NCBI GenBank assembly: GCA_009781515.1 | Contig: WQXY01000001.1 | Location: 124,001 to 188,000, forward strand | Origin: Oscillospiraceae bacterium | GTDB taxonomy: Bacteria > Bacillota > Clostridia > Oscillospirales > Oscillospiraceae | Direction: 5' to 3' | DNA length: 64,000 bases | Shown: piece after piece, positions 10,401-15,157 of the stretch | How the letters are laid out: every line of letters starts with the position of its first letter | Position numbering within the stretch: the stretch's first letter is position 1 | Made by a program: the position numbers and the translations under genes | The notes under the pieces: model-generated | What the model saw: only the letters and a program-made list of their open reading frames with translations | What the model was told of the DNA's origin: nothing | The model's database searches: none

Positions 10401-11190
10401 GCTAACGGGTGAGGGAATGCATATCAAAGGAACAGAAACGGTTCCGGGAACAGGTATTAATGTTGGTGGTATTGCAGGACTTAATGACGGCTTGATAGAA
10501 GACTGTATTGTTTCAAACGCCACATCGACAATCGAAGGTGCTGACTTTATTGGAGGTATTGCAGGACGTAACGGAGCCGACGGTGAGATATTAAACTGTG
10601 AAGTTAAAAATGTCACAATACGTTCAGACGGATACAATGTAGGTGCTATCGTTGGCGGCAATGACAATACAGACCCCGACAGCTTAGACGGCAGCACAGC
10701 GACTGATGTAGTTGGCAAGAGTGGAGACGGCGACCCGAGAGATATAGAAGATGTAGGCGGTGGTGAACCGGACGAGCCCGATTTGTGTGACTGCGGTGAG
10801 CCGGAAGAAGACTGCACATGCGATACTACAACCGAACCATGCGCCTGTGCGGAGGACCCGTGTATTTGTTGCGATGAGTGCGAAAAGCCGGAAGAAGATT
10901 GCACATGCGATACTACAACCGAACCTGAGCCATGCGATTGTGGTCTTCCGGAATGTGAAGAATGTAACCCTATTAACGGCACGCAGGGCTACAGCGAGAT
11001 AATTGACTTTGACGCTCTTGTCGAGGATGGTGTAGATGGCTTTACGGCTTCAAGAAGTATCTTGATGCTGCCGATATTCGGTGGTTACGGCTTCACAAGA
11101 ACAAAAATATTCAGAAACTTTATCCGCCGCAGGGATGCCCGTGCAATCCGCAAAATTAACGAACATAATGATAGGAAAAGAGCAAGTTGA
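1432..11190 (+). CDS. Giant prepilin-like adhesin (3,252 aa)
   Basis: The N-terminus is a class III prepilin leader: basic residues, then G15|FTLTE with Glu at mature position 5, followed by a hydrophobic helix ending near residue 37. Everything after is a huge predicted extracellular region. Glycine-rich GLUG-type repeats (GGLVG-N, GGIAG-N) cluster around residues 540-760, 1450-1585 and 2935-3080. Two DUF11/isopeptide-like beta domains lie near 2285-2400 and 2455-2560. A Cys-rich, partly duplicated stretch covers about 3117-3180, and the last 30 residues are strongly basic. No LPXTG motif. The start is the GTG at 1432, since an in-frame stop lies just upstream; AGAAGGG at 1411-1417 is the nearest binding site but is 14 bases away. 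Inferred role: pilus-borne adhesin assembled by the machinery encoded at 15-23 kb. Ligand unknown. Confidence 0.85.
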   Translation: MSNLRRKFKPGSKAGFTLTEVIVVMIILAVIAATAIPSVIGFIRHGQQINRANIARTMYTAMQNQLSRASVEGNLRAVLTDAFYVEGTNELIAPTALRGNTFSLLEDNGFILLDSFSPEELAANRDNVFTIHKPLGYERSAIGAETVVDLFYDMLDEIIVDREILNGAITMEFNVLTGVIMSIFYSDNISQMQDGNAHAYTGNGDRNDIVGGRGMGAGGYADDYTRRQGFYGVNTTGEVQLPHMDIVNIYDGMHYVEADGYETDDKIGDTYGVGLKTNAGTKINILFAEFLLAPDFDQEGRERSFSIFRDESSPADTGNWGQINIANPVATPYVSFAQAISSTLNPEIPGEHAIYRDGTRDVEVHGILIQYARFIWVIDYIEGDLIASSPHSIFSRVDYQLIANAGPTNARASVSRGTSTINSPMTANTHFANMLNNNAFAISSARHLNNIRENLTDSIYSTNNRKFVQITDIDMATTQSASGAQNFKPISLTTGGSYSAIKDADKQWTISNLIIDTNPGDTIPAPPAPHAAYNGGNVGLFTHINGNKEVNVTGISLINATIHAPNALNVGAIAGLLDNGAIISRSNSYANVTGGNTALSRTGGLVGRIDSQAAGELSTLSHSFNAGFYNTIVGTATATDGNFGSVTARAGGIGGLVGDNNGVVQMTYNNARINVDTVEIGASPWYLSAKPTFTLIEDSILTYLGGLVGYNNTNGVIRNSYATNYVAAYEENDYAHSGGIAGWNVPIALTETVITNVHYIANGCKDFGNSVSPNDRRFATTKDELSEVGNIGASGVRFEPDTSAGTMYFDEYSTEQKNIYYRYPYPILVNNKPYMTADDTHVGWEDIDVVVVSPVMLVYFEKYAGGEIRFGSGAFTPNLISAPNHPAVIEAGYMLLVNPKEETTIDAVYASLGLFVRPSEPDEPGGSSYDWTRITYAPFTEMNSNPNMPSGYGGYYYTILELGTLESALSPERNLLLNYCAAYGTGAGDPASTYIEEKSGYFHPLFANSVTNEVHTYNYEVRTPWQMQNIDMLTLLRNDPEIKDEWDEGSEWAKFFLGDPPGPQSSNNHNGDAVTGTTSADAVTGRARLRALLDTAPNVDSAVNTVVPEFSEGTEYSFAGSTPANTINAASLAAFRAAHPDANYLIVPAGVTIAGPLTMNNIEYLYIRGALHISGNVNMPDLMGMVVTGNLTVAANSNIRGNPADNIGSSIVVGGTMTVQAGTTTDTTPFAGSQIHDCRFYVTGNITLANTTSSRSIIQGNSVYMSQGSITLGTGGNNTNIGTMERFPQFYSRSGIGYAAHSNAQYYGIFATLGNITRTSGNGAVEYYGLFMGANIQEPPSGPLGDRLEPITWPNPNNALNLGLTHTVVVTEPDWEPNPEAHEFNFFQTRNMDFTADVGYSSLAGGARGDGTTPNLTGKYAVVEKVFVGGYYGGRLDTNESFTISNVTISGGLNEAYGLFSDNAGHIERVILRTSSITATNATGNKAFAGGLAGINHGTIIQCQLQSVTVAGRLSTGGVAGVNKNIGWIGLTSVQNSTVNGNGAVETGGVTGTNHGRIIDVSFLSRNLVNDPPVSNGGGGIVGYNSLKEQPTDEEDTYYGVGEVTQALYIAPAPFTTDTAGNKLIHPIVGTGNSAYERPTGPSSSHPTTFYLSGYRYTLNEGITWEGPAPEVFDEYNLLVPPVGSNPGVLLRGGGQGLMTMFFDREWISFIYGVDLTNWFQPTRGYPYPVIRGMLQPALWVETEGPERPEQVERTDWLTPDNTTERPRAPLFVNGDFTMPFRNPLIMNYNVPASSWLTRNWFLVDFQEVEGWYTRPSPGFYYLFNPNGVGSLTPPVDAYMFPQRPSSNQWEDFRNGTGDAARQLNAAGTTAANQAVNNDIFNTAPPGGRATGALQTANPLPPGGLPQGLTEFPTYPGTLGTVANRAFVQTPRWRLIEIQEPNARRSWMPTNYLGRSKATTAANPFNSAVNNVQRYVELNAQSPGTLYQVLPSTPDATFMYSFYHASRITFSSPNAATYNPASDRMNFYLSPFNEGTTMEVSTEPMAVARDTALVMIRPCLSPRIESTGLTGITEGSGANEEVATSGRTANAGQVQNSVMNPRAWWSINYGASNVSGLNGYNLNYHRNREYLQPTGFPRVQDDIPANHVYNPSITTTPIYLYDVWVGDISTSNPAGTYGGYRGGYGITFWSTANLTIGTAGQAGLDGIIPLEGITQAQLLDGGATWAWLAQARTNVIGYWGVSYGWKHYYGEYTVPELQSTTEFAFQSASTTPNDGNFLDGISFRSPAFVTINKAIKNTAGTDVVTSVGPGEVLTVELNIKNLGEVPANEISIKDQLRPFTEYIEFVPGTVRIGGAAAPAGAVELDIDGVTVNAVNISLGTEVLEYNQELRVTFQIKVRDYVKGFEGYLKTLLYRFDNQAVVSYHQGLVANTTTHPAPYATRTHSNASNITEVYINPIELSKTVTPSTNTGPFRVTLTIKNTFGSDAKFTTSGMITEIIPANFRLTQIGTYTITDFSVGTTAYGDDIRVTRNEDGTTTLIITNVNIDASVDTLVYTYTLRYTGSNFGVTHLVASDIARSSVYRYVYTDEDDDIVALMSLMSFPQPVVGIYIGARDYSFAASGTEPIVRNLTQGIDLNGGMEADGYTVEPAVVFTTSTGTPLTAAGNPHNIADQVLTFTDLGNLQRLANANFEVEVTKGTGNIEFWPIEPGVYTLYYRISLTAEKAGAPSFNLHSGVRTITIFVLSEDEVVYFEQYNDSDHYGYYTANGDLNTLENDNSFVITDSGYGVLSSSGTSVVISHTVRDKIDLDSVWLYILDINPAVNLNLQDIWFGPDGDPDIIGYIHPNFAKQVYDAAGDATSPFEIRTPQQMMNIGELSDTDGKTFIQTRNLDFDVAKLSAAQITALNNTGAVVKGEFEGTFVGGYPDSTISNLTINSPTHDNVGLFSHNSGTIRDVMLRPDTSITGRNNVGGIAGHNDVNGEIRDCDVSGDPLTGEGMHIKGTETVPGTGINVGGIAGLNDGLIEDCIVSNATSTIEGADFIGGIAGRNGADGEILNCEVKNVTIRSDGYNVGAIVGGNDNTDPDSLDGSTATDVVGKSGDGDPRDIEDVGGGEPDEPDLCDCGEPEEDCTCDTTTEPCACAEDPCICCDECEKPEEDCTCDTTTEPEPCDCGLPECEECNPINGTQGYSEIIDFDALVEDGVDGFTASRSILMLPIFGGYGFTRTKIFRNFIRRRDARAIRKINEHNDRKRAS

Positions 11191-11933
11191 AAGTAATACG
11201 AAACATTCTAAAATCTAAAGCCGGAGTGTCGCTGATGATGGTCATCGGGGCAATGTCACTGCTCTTTGCAGTTTGTGCGTCCGTTGCTGTGGCTGCATAT
11301 GCCAACCTCGGGTATAATGCAAGGCAGGCGGAGTCAAACCGTATCAGGGTGCTCAGTGAGTCGATACACAGAAACATCAAGTTTGCATTGCAGCAAGACC
11401 AAGGTGCTCCTACATCAATGACCTCTCAGCTTGTTATGTCGCTCTTTAGAGCTGTTGAAGCAGGGGACGAGCCCGAAGATGTGCTTCTTAGTATTGATAT
11501 TAACAACATTGAGTTTGTTCCGCCGCAAAATTTGCATATAAAAAGCATCACACTCTCATGGGGCGTTGATGATGTCAGAATTACGCCTGCAGCCCCGTAT
11601 ATACCGGGGATTGACTTTGGTGGAACACCGGGATTTGTCAATATTCCTGCAGTTGCAAGAAGACCGCAGACAGCTGACGTCAATGCAACACTGTCAGTCA
11701 CCGTTGAGATTGAAGCTGTGAGATTTCTTGGAGTTCGCAGCAGACCGATTACAACAGTATCGACATATGAATACCGTGACGGGTTCTTAACACAAGAAAC
11801 ATCTGTGGCGCCGCCATATGACCCTCTTGATGAAAATGCAAATACCGTTTATGAAATGAGATTTGGAAGCGGACTTGGAAATTTCGGAACATGGAGCTTG
11901 ATATCATATGAAACAATTGACCCGATTGATTAA
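11187..11933 (+). CDS. Minor pilin-like protein lacking Glu5 (GspK-like position)
   Basis: A 248-residue protein with a prepilin-style start: basic leader, then KAG|VSLMMVIGAMSLLF and a hydrophobic helix. The residue at mature position 5 is Met instead of the usual Glu, as in tip-initiating GspK-type pseudopilins. The remainder is soluble and not recognised. The TTG start at 11187 overlaps the stop of the giant gene by four bases and has AGGAAAAG just upstream, which indicates translational coupling. Family assignment rests on the N-terminus and gene order only. Confidence 0.7.
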   Translation: MKVIRNILKSKAGVSLMMVIGAMSLLFAVCASVAVAAYANLGYNARQAESNRIRVLSESIHRNIKFALQQDQGAPTSMTSQLVMSLFRAVEAGDEPEDVLLSIDINNIEFVPPQNLHIKSITLSWGVDDVRITPAAPYIPGIDFGGTPGFVNIPAVARRPQTADVNATLSVTVEIEAVRFLGVRSRPITTVSTYEYRDGFLTQETSVAPPYDPLDENANTVYEMRFGSGLGNFGTWSLISYETIDPID

Positions 11934-12291
11934 GTGCATAAAAAGCATAAAAGGTGAGTCCATTATGGAAGTGCTTGTCGCCATGCTCGTTTTTACGATT
12001 TCGCTGACGGCAATAACGCTCATAATCAAGATTTCAACGAACCTCACTGCCACGCAGCTAATTCAGGCACGTGAAGCACAAGGGCTTGTCAACAACATCA
12101 TGGCTGATGTATATGAGGATGCCGCAGGTAATGAAATCGGTGTAGTATTTCCATTGATGTTCAGGCAAATTGAGATTGATGATGATGGCAATGTTGAGTA
12201 TGTGACAGATAACCCGATTGTAGCAGGGCATGATGTCAGATTTCTTAACGAAAACGGTATTGCGGCGTTTATGCCAAACACCACTCCATAG
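11908..12291 (+). CDS. Minor prepilin (GspI/PilV-like)
   Basis: A 127-residue protein with the class III signal KG|ESIMEVLVAMLVF, Glu at mature position 5 and a hydrophobic helix, followed by a short domain of about 85 residues. Its start overlaps the preceding gene by 26 bases, so it is expected to be translated from the same message. The small size and the E-x3-E-V-L pattern resemble GspI/PilV-type minor pilins. An alternative TTG start at 11926 would shorten the leader. Confidence 0.72.
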   Translation: MKQLTRLIKCIKSIKGESIMEVLVAMLVFTISLTAITLIIKISTNLTATQLIQAREAQGLVNNIMADVYEDAAGNEIGVVFPLMFRQIEIDDDGNVEYVTDNPIVAGHDVRFLNENGIAAFMPNTTP

Positions 12292-12306
12292 AAAAGGATA
12301 GTTGCT

Positions 12307-12879
12307 GTGTTGAAGAAAATTTTCAAAAGTAAAAAGGGAATGACCCTCATGGAAATACTCGTTGGCAGTATTATGCTCGCGGTATTTGCGGTTGCGATTT
12401 CTATGATTATACCTCCAATGCTGCTTGCATTTATGAGAGCTAATGACTTCGCAGAGTATAACGCTCTTCTCGACTCCGTCGGCAACCAAATCGTCAGCGA
12501 CGTAGTTCGTGCATCCGACCCGCTGACAACAGCGCCCGCAGGTGGCGGAGCACAGGTGGAAATTGCAGGAGCCGTTACGGGTGTTGACAATGTAACAATA
12601 CCGATAACAGGTGCAGGGAACGTAGAATATTCAATCTCAGCTCAAGGTACATTAGAACGGGGCGGCGCAGAGGTATTTCCGCAGGGGTTCTACAAAGGCA
12701 AGGAAATAGGCTTTACCATACGGGCACACGAGGATATGGACGGCGCCTATGAAATAGTAGTAATAATCCGTCCGCTTGCGGGCGGCAACAGGTTCGGGCT
12801 ATCAGGTGTTGACCTCGAGCGTGTGTTTGTAGCAAGACCACTGCAGCTGATTGACGACACGCCCCCACCGGGACCGTAA
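12307..12879 (+). CDS. Minor prepilin (GspJ/PilW-like)
   Basis: A 190-residue protein with KKG|MTLMEILVGSIML, Glu at mature position 5, and a hydrophobic helix, then a soluble domain. GTG at 12307 is used, with TTG at 12310 as an alternative; GAAAAGGATA lies upstream. It is the last gene of the plus-strand pilin operon. With the three genes before it, the order giant/K-like/I-like/J-like suggests a minor-pilin tip complex; this is inferred from the N-terminal motifs and order, not from fold recognition. Confidence 0.72.
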   Translation: MLKKIFKSKKGMTLMEILVGSIMLAVFAVAISMIIPPMLLAFMRANDFAEYNALLDSVGNQIVSDVVRASDPLTTAPAGGGAQVEIAGAVTGVDNVTIPITGAGNVEYSISAQGTLERGGAEVFPQGFYKGKEIGFTIRAHEDMDGAYEIVVIIRPLAGGNRFGLSGVDLERVFVARPLQLIDDTPPPGP

Positions 12880-12888
12880 CATTTGTTG

Positions 12889-12917
12889 TTGACAGATAAA
12901 AATGTTTGTGTTATTAT
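12889..12917 (+). promoter_or_regulatory. Strong promoter of orphan antitoxin-like RNA
   Basis: TTGACA (12889-12894), 17 bases, TATTAT (12912-12917). The promoter and following RNA match the copy at 14617-14645 almost base for base. Confidence 0.75.
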
Positions 12918-12923
12918 TGCGAT

Positions 12924-13077
12924 AATCGGGTGGTCGCCGTGGGCGGCGGCTGCTCCCAAATCAACTAGTATTTGAGGAAGAGCCGTTTCGCATGAGGCGG
13001 TTATTTCCTGCGCTAAAGTGTGTATAATGTAGAAATAGGAAATGCAAAAAAAAAGAAGCTGTGAGGCTTCTTTTTTT
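12924..13077 (+). ncRNA. Orphan antitoxin-like small RNA (toxin deleted)
   Basis: Predicted from the strong promoter to the terminator at 13046-13077, about 150 nt. Its first 95 bases match the RNA opposing the small toxin ORF at 14.7 kb, including the hairpin at 12982-13001. The changes within that stem convert C-G pairs to U-G pairs, so pairing is kept. Beyond the shared GCGCT the sequence jumps directly to the shared terminator segment, so the toxin reading frame is missing here. No protein is encoded. Confidence 0.6.
13046..13077. terminator. Bidirectional-type terminator
   Basis: A-tract, GAAGC, 6-base loop, GCTTC, T-tract (13071-13077). The preceding 20 bases (TGTAGAAATAGGAAATGC) are repeated before the terminator at 15011. 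Confidence 0.75.
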
Positions 13078-13089
13078 GCTGTTTTGTTG

Positions 13090-13118
13090 TTGACAGGGGA
13101 TATATTTCGCTATATATT
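13090..13118 (+). promoter_or_regulatory. Promoter of first Uma2 gene
   Basis: TTGACA (13090-13095), 17 bases, TATATT (13113-13118). An approximately 80-base block covering this promoter and its leader is repeated at 13782-13862. Confidence 0.75.
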
Positions 13119-13172
13119 TTACCAACGAAGCATTGTATGTATGAGTGGATATATGATAGGGAGGTGTTATAT

Positions 13173-13772
13173 ATGAATAAAGATGATGAATTAAAAGTGG
13201 AAGAAGGGGCAGTTGACTACAGTTACATGTATTATTCTGTTGAGGAGTATGAGGAAATTTGTAAAAAGGGTACACAGGCAGAGCTGCATGACGGTTTACT
13301 TGTTGTATTGGAAACACCAACAATAAAACATCAGATACTTTCAAATAATCTGTTTTCTAAACTTAGCGTATTTCTTGAGGGGAAAAAGTGTAAAGCATTT
13401 CATTCATCGCTTGGGGTGCGGCTTGATAAAAATGGAAAGTCATTTTACATACCGGATATTGCTGTTGTGTGTGATAAATCTAAATTCACAGAAACAAGAT
13501 ATGTTGGTGCTCCGGAGTTTATTATTGAGGTGCTCTCACCGTCGACTGCAAAAACTGATAAAGTACGTAAATTTAATGAATATCAAAAAGCAGGTGTTCG
13601 TGAATACTGGATTGTTGAACCTGAAACCAATTTATTGCAAGTAAATATTCTTACTAAGGACGGTTATCTTACAAAGGTTTATGATGAGGTTGATACTGCT
13701 GTGCCTGTAACTGTGCTGCAAGGTTGCGTAATAAACCTCGCTGATGTGTTTGATGACGACTGGCTGAGGTGA
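13173..13772 (+). CDS. Uma2-family (DUF820) putative endonuclease, copy 1
   Basis: A 199-residue member of the Uma2/DUF820 family, which has a PD-(D/E)xK nuclease-like fold. Visible family signatures are PDIAVVCD, EFIIEVLSPST and KAGVREYWIVEPE. The ATG at 13173 is chosen because GGGAGGTG lies at 13158-13165; an in-frame ATG at 13137 would add 12 residues but has no binding site. No partner gene suggests a specific role. The next gene is a diverged tandem copy. Natural function of these proteins is not established; nuclease activity is inferred from the fold. Confidence 0.85.
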   Translation: MNKDDELKVEEGAVDYSYMYYSVEEYEEICKKGTQAELHDGLLVVLETPTIKHQILSNNLFSKLSVFLEGKKCKAFHSSLGVRLDKNGKSFYIPDIAVVCDKSKFTETRYVGAPEFIIEVLSPSTAKTDKVRKFNEYQKAGVREYWIVEPETNLLQVNILTKDGYLTKVYDEVDTAVPVTVLQGCVINLADVFDDDWLR

Positions 13773-13788
13773 AAATACCGTTTTGTTG

Positions 13789-13817
13789 TTGACAGGGGGT
13801 ATATTTCGCTATATATT
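13789..13817 (+). promoter_or_regulatory. Promoter of second Uma2 gene
   Basis: TTGACA (13789-13794), 17 bases, TATATT (13812-13817); a near-exact duplicate of the promoter at 13090. Downstream the two copies agree as far as GATAGGGAGG (ending about 13863), after which copy 2 carries about 140 extra bases. Confidence 0.75.
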
Positions 13818-13859
13818 TTACCAACGAAGCATTGTATGTATGAGTGGATATATGATAGG

Positions 13860-14005
13860 GAGGCAATTAGTTTGAATGAATTCAAACTAACGAGAGTAAT
13901 GTGCCAATTGCTCCCCTAACGGGAACCGCAATTCATGCACATAATGACCATCCTTTTTTAATGGTTGTTTTGTGTTTGATAACAAAAATAAAAGGAGTGG
14001 TCATT
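13860..14005 (+). promoter_or_regulatory. Structured leader that covers the ribosome binding site of Uma2 copy 2
   Basis: Contains a 10-bp palindromic hairpin (TTAGTTTGAA / TTCAAACTAA, 13867-13890). A second hairpin has its 5' arm at 13943-13957 and its 3' arm at 13990-14005: AATGACCA pairs with TGGTCATT, then after one bulged base TCCTTTT pairs with AAAAGGA. The AAAGGAG binding site at 13991-13997 is buried in this stem. A 27-codon frame (13836-13919) also crosses the region but has no binding site. Regulation of translation is inferred. Confidence 0.55.
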
Positions 14006-14008
14006 CTA

Positions 14009-14590
14009 ATGAATAAAGATGATGAATTAAGAGTGGAAGAAGCGGCAGTTGAATACAATCGCAAGTATACAGTTGAGGAGTATCAAAAATTCCGCGAGCA
14101 TACGCGTGCAGAGCTGCACGAGGGAACTATTGTTGTTATGGAGTCGCCTACAAGAAAGCACCAAGGAGTGTTAGCAAATATCAATTACAAACTGCGACAA
14201 TTTCTTGAGGGGAAAACATGCAAAGTATATACATCATCGTTTTCTGTAAGATTGAATGAAAAAGAAAATTCGTTCTTTGAACCGGATATTGTAGTTGTAT
14301 GTGATGAAAAAAAGCTGACAGTAAAAGGTTGTCTCGGAGCTCCGGACATGATAGTAGAGATACTCTCGCCGTCGACGTCATTATATGACAGGAAATATAA
14401 GTTTAATAAATATCAAGAAGCAGGGGTGCGTGAGTATTGGATTGTTGACCCGGAAATAGATATGGTGACCGCAAATACACTTGAAAATGGCGGGTACATT
14501 GGCAGATTTTACACTGCCGAGGATACAGTGCCTGTGACAGTTCTGCAAGGCTGCGAAATAAACCTCGCCGATGTGTTTAATGATTGGTAG
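14009..14590 (+). CDS. Uma2-family (DUF820) putative endonuclease, copy 2
   Basis: A 193-residue paralogue of the preceding gene, starting with the same MNKDDEL residues. Family signatures are EPDIVVVCD, DMIVEILSPST and EAGVREYWIVDPE. The start at 14009 is fixed by AAAGGAG at 13991-13997. The two copies have diverged clearly in the protein while their promoters have stayed nearly identical. Role unknown. Confidence 0.85.
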   Translation: MNKDDELRVEEAAVEYNRKYTVEEYQKFREHTRAELHEGTIVVMESPTRKHQGVLANINYKLRQFLEGKTCKVYTSSFSVRLNEKENSFFEPDIVVVCDEKKLTVKGCLGAPDMIVEILSPSTSLYDRKYKFNKYQEAGVREYWIVDPEIDMVTANTLENGGYIGRFYTAEDTVPVTVLQGCEINLADVFNDW

Positions 14591-14616
14591 GCTGAGGTGA
14601 AAATACCGTTTTGTTG

Positions 14617-14645
14617 TTGACAGATAAAAATGTTTGTGTTATTAT
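14617..14645 (+). promoter_or_regulatory. Strong promoter of antitoxin-like antisense RNA
   Basis: TTGACA (14617-14622), 17 bases, TATTAT (14640-14645). It points into the 3' end of the small hydrophobic frame on the opposite strand. Confidence 0.75.
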
Positions 14646-14651
14646 TGCGAT

Positions 14652-14760
14652 AATCGGGTGGTCACCGTTCCAGCGGCGGCTGCTCCCAAAGTGTCTAGAA
14701 TTTGAGGAAGAGCCGTCTCGCACGAGGCGGTTATTTCCTGCGCTTACGCAGGTCAATAAC
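14652..14760 (+). ncRNA. Antisense antitoxin-like RNA
   Basis: Predicted start near 14652; the 3' end is uncertain and could reach the terminator at 15041. It carries the hairpin GCCGTCTCG / CGAGGCGGT (14712-14730) immediately beside the stop codon of the opposing frame and is complementary to the 3' part of the toxin message. A convergent, 3'-overlapping arrangement is typical of type I modules such as txpA/ratA and bsrG/SR4. Confidence 0.55.
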
Positions 14761-14814
14761 GGAAACAATTAACTGTACAAGGGAAATTGCGATTTGTATA
14801 ATTACTGCTACCAT
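14731..14814 (-). CDS. 27-residue hydrophobic peptide, putative type I toxin
   Basis: The frame begins MVAVIIQIAISLVQLIVS, a single predicted membrane helix, and ends in a basic tail, DLRKRRK. GGAAAGGAG lies just upstream (14819-14827). Small hydrophobic peptides with a cationic C-terminus are the hallmark of Gram-positive type I toxins (TxpA, BsrG, Fst, holin-like toxin families). The opposite strand has a strong promoter aimed at the 3' end of this frame. Sequence homology to a named family was not tested; the call rests on size, composition, the strong ribosome binding site and architecture. Confidence 0.6.
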   Translation of the reverse strand: MVAVIIQIAISLVQLIVSVIDLRKRRK

Positions 14815-14836
14815 ACCACTCCTTTCCGGGAGCAGT
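14815..14836 (-). promoter_or_regulatory. Hairpin over toxin ribosome binding site
   Basis: On the minus strand ACTGCTCC and GGAGTGGT form an 8-bp stem (two G-U pairs) around CGGAAA. The GGAG of the binding site is paired. This would keep the toxin message silent until refolded, as known for other type I toxins. Confidence 0.55.
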
Positions 14837-15010
14837 CCACCCGATTATCTGCTAATACTGTAGCACTAAAAAATGCGGTTGTCTATACACGTTTACATAC
14901 ACAAAACAGTTACAGAATGTAGAAAATCATGTGTAAAAGGTATCTTTTTGGCAGGAAAATATGTAGAAAATTACAACTTTTCACAGTTTTAATGTAGAAA
15001 TAGGAAATGC
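14837..15010. other. Toxin upstream region without recognisable gene
   Basis: Together with the hairpin before it and the sites after it, this fills the 343-base gap from the toxin start to pilO. It opens with CCACCCGATTATC (14837-14849), the inverted copy of GATAATCGGGTGG at 14649-14661. The toxin promoter must lie here but no convincing -35/-10 pair was found. The rest is AT-rich and shows no open frame with a binding site. Confidence 0.5.
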
Positions 15011-15041
15011 AAAAAAAAAGAAGCTTTTTTGCTTCTTTTTT
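15011..15041. terminator. Bidirectional terminator at the end of the pilus machinery operon
   Basis: Nine A residues, GAAGC, T6 loop, GCTTC, T6. It can serve plus-strand transcripts of the island and the minus-strand pil operon that ends at pilO. Confidence 0.75.
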
Positions 15042-15050
15042 GTTAACAAA

Positions 15051-15094
15051 TCACCCGTCGCCTGCGGGCGACACCCTCTTTACTAAAGAGGGCT
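15051..15094. repeat. Two-hairpin palindromic repeat, copy 1
   Basis: TCACCC, then a GTCGCC/GGGCGAC hairpin, then CCCTCTTTACTAAAGAGGG. Copies 2 and 3 are at 21067-21110 and 26329-26375. Confidence 0.8.
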
Positions 15095-15100
15095 GAAAAG

Positions 15101-15137
15101 AAATAGCCGTCTCGTGTGAGACGGCTCTTCTTCAAAT
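15101..15137. repeat. Inverted fragment of the antitoxin-RNA hairpin
   Basis: AGCCGTCTC-GTGT-GAGACGGCT (15105-15126) with flanks AAAT and CTTCTTCAAAT. Read on the minus strand it matches the hairpin segment of the RNAs at 12.97 and 14.70 kb, so it is a third, inverted remnant. Confidence 0.6.
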
Positions 15138-15157
15138 ACACAATCGTCCCCTTGTCA

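Noticed and set aside
10266-10982. 238-codon minus-strand frame inside the giant adhesin
   Set aside because: Ser/Pro-rich low-complexity product caused by the repetitive coding strand; no ribosome binding site or family signature.
13836-13919. 27-codon frame in the leader of the second Uma2 gene
   Set aside because: No ribosome binding site; it corresponds to a duplicated piece of the first gene's leader followed by hairpin DNA.
12880-15157. CRISPR array or integrated phage remnant in the repeat-rich island
   Set aside because: Repeats are few, of unequal spacing and explained by duplicated promoters, RNAs and terminators; no cas, integrase or phage structural genes.
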